This document shows, piece after piece, positions 21,017 to 21,617 of a DNA stretch of 21,617 nt (position 1 is its first letter; every line of letters starts with the position of its first letter). Source of the stretch: Acetobacteraceae bacterium. GTDB taxonomy: Bacteria > Pseudomonadota > Alphaproteobacteria > Acetobacterales > Acetobacteraceae. The notes under the pieces are model-generated. The model worked only from the letters and a program-made list of their open reading frames with translations, ran no database searches and was not told where the DNA came from. The position numbers were made by a program, and so were the translations under genes. The stretch covers positions 1 to 21,617 of the forward strand of contig JAFAHH010000826.1 in the NCBI GenBank assembly GCA_019237355.1. Reading direction: 5' to 3'.

Positions 21017-21617
21017 ATGGACACCGCATTGACCGCGCTGCCCGAAGGAAGGCGAGGCCAAATTCTCGCACTGGCGCTCACAACCTGCTTCATGGGCGCC
21101 GTTTGGGTCGGCTGCGCCTCCCCTCTCATCAATCTATATAATCAGCAGGCCGAGGAACTTGAGCACCGCCGCGCACTGCTCCAGCATATGAATCAGGTCG
21201 CCGGCAAGCTGCCGGAGCTTCGAAGCCAGGCAGCGCAACACCGTCCCGTGGCCGCGGCGTTGCTCCAGGGCGCCACCGATGCGGTTGCCGGGGCGACGCT
21301 GCAGGCCCAAGTCCAGAGCATGGCCACCTCCGCCGGGGCTAGCCTGATCAGCGTTGAGACACTCCCAGCCGAACAGCGCGGCGCGTACCGTCGGATCGGA
21401 CTTCGGGTGTCGCTCGCGGCGCCCTGGCCCGTGCTGATTGAATTTTTGCGCGCTGCCGAGACAGGTGGCTCCTCGCGGGCAGGAACCCCTGCGGCACCGC
21501 CAGGGCCGGCCATGCTTATCGATGATCTGCAGCTCCGTACCTCGCCTCTCCTGCAGGCGCGGAGCGTCGGACAGCCTGTTTCGGCCTCGCTTACGATCTT
21601 CGCGTTCAGGGCTGGGT
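21017..21617 (+). CDS. gspM: Type II secretion protein GspM (3' end outside window)
   Basis: ATG 21017 lies one base after the gspL stop, and 200 codons are visible before the edge. A short cytoplasmic N-terminus is followed by a membrane helix (about 16-33, ILALALTTCFMGAVWVG), a helical stretch (NQQAEELEHRRALLQHMNQV) and a periplasmic region (LQAQVQSMATSAGASLISVE, then VSLAAPWPVLIEFLRAAETG) as in the T2SSM_b type of GspM. The end ASLTIFAFRAG resembles the final strand of that family, so little is probably missing. GspM pairs with GspL in the inner-membrane platform. Confidence 0.82.
   Translation, partial: MDTALTALPEGRRGQILALALTTCFMGAVWVGCASPLINLYNQQAEELEHRRALLQHMNQVAGKLPELRSQAAQHRPVAAALLQGATDAVAGATLQAQVQSMATSAGASLISVETLPAEQRGAYRRIGLRVSLAAPWPVLIEFLRAAETGGSSRAGTPAAPPGPAMLIDDLQLRTSPLLQARSVGQPVSASLTIFAFRAG

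Overview
The window reads as chromosomal DNA from a GC-rich alphaproteobacterium, most likely a member of the Acetobacteraceae or a close relative. This rests on overall composition, on the protein families present, on a hypothetical protein at 3693-4427 whose sequence style I associate with that family, and on dispersed intergenic palindromes typical of such genomes. No tRNA, rRNA or CRISPR array was seen.

Layout. 1-3229 (minus) is most of a very large flavin/Fe-S oxidoreductase (1076 codons visible, cut by the window edge). 3693-4427 (minus) is an Acetobacteraceae-type hypothetical gene with what looks like a leaderless promoter. 4470-7830 is a lower-GC accessory stretch. It holds repeat copies, about 1 kb without a confident gene, a 189-bp MITE-like element (5565-5753), two tandem copies of a structured RNA (5924-6069), a surface protein with a degenerate PEP-CTERM tail (6109-6825), a perfect terminator, and a small membrane protein. 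7973-9972 (minus) is the acetate permease pair yjcH-actP. It is divergent from serA plus a MaoC hydratase (10173-11927, plus). 12144-14090 (plus) encodes the flagellar stator in the order motB-motA. 14157-16806 (minus) is an enoyl-CoA hydratase, GT9 glycosyltransferase and alpha/beta-hydrolase run. 17153-18700 (plus) is a DHA2-type MFS exporter. 18754 to the right edge (plus) is a broken-looking type II secretion segment: gspH without a credible start, no gspI/J/K, then gspL and a partial gspM.

Two layers of non-coding structure stand out. The first is the tandem RNA upstream of the PEP-CTERM-like gene. The two 70-nt copies keep their middle almost unchanged, while the closing 8-bp helix differs by compensating changes on both sides; this is the best candidate here for an undescribed cis-regulatory RNA. 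The second is a family of imperfect palindromes bounded by AGAGCGCGAT and ATCGCGCTCT, in a short (about 50 bp) and a long (about 120 bp, nested hairpin) form. These are often followed by a second palindrome type and often sit directly on stop codons.

Functionally the window mixes central metabolism (serine synthesis, acetate uptake, acyl-CoA chemistry), motility and envelope functions (stator, GT9, T2SS, exporter) with the accessory stretch. Function calls come from reading translated sequence by eye; no database search was possible.
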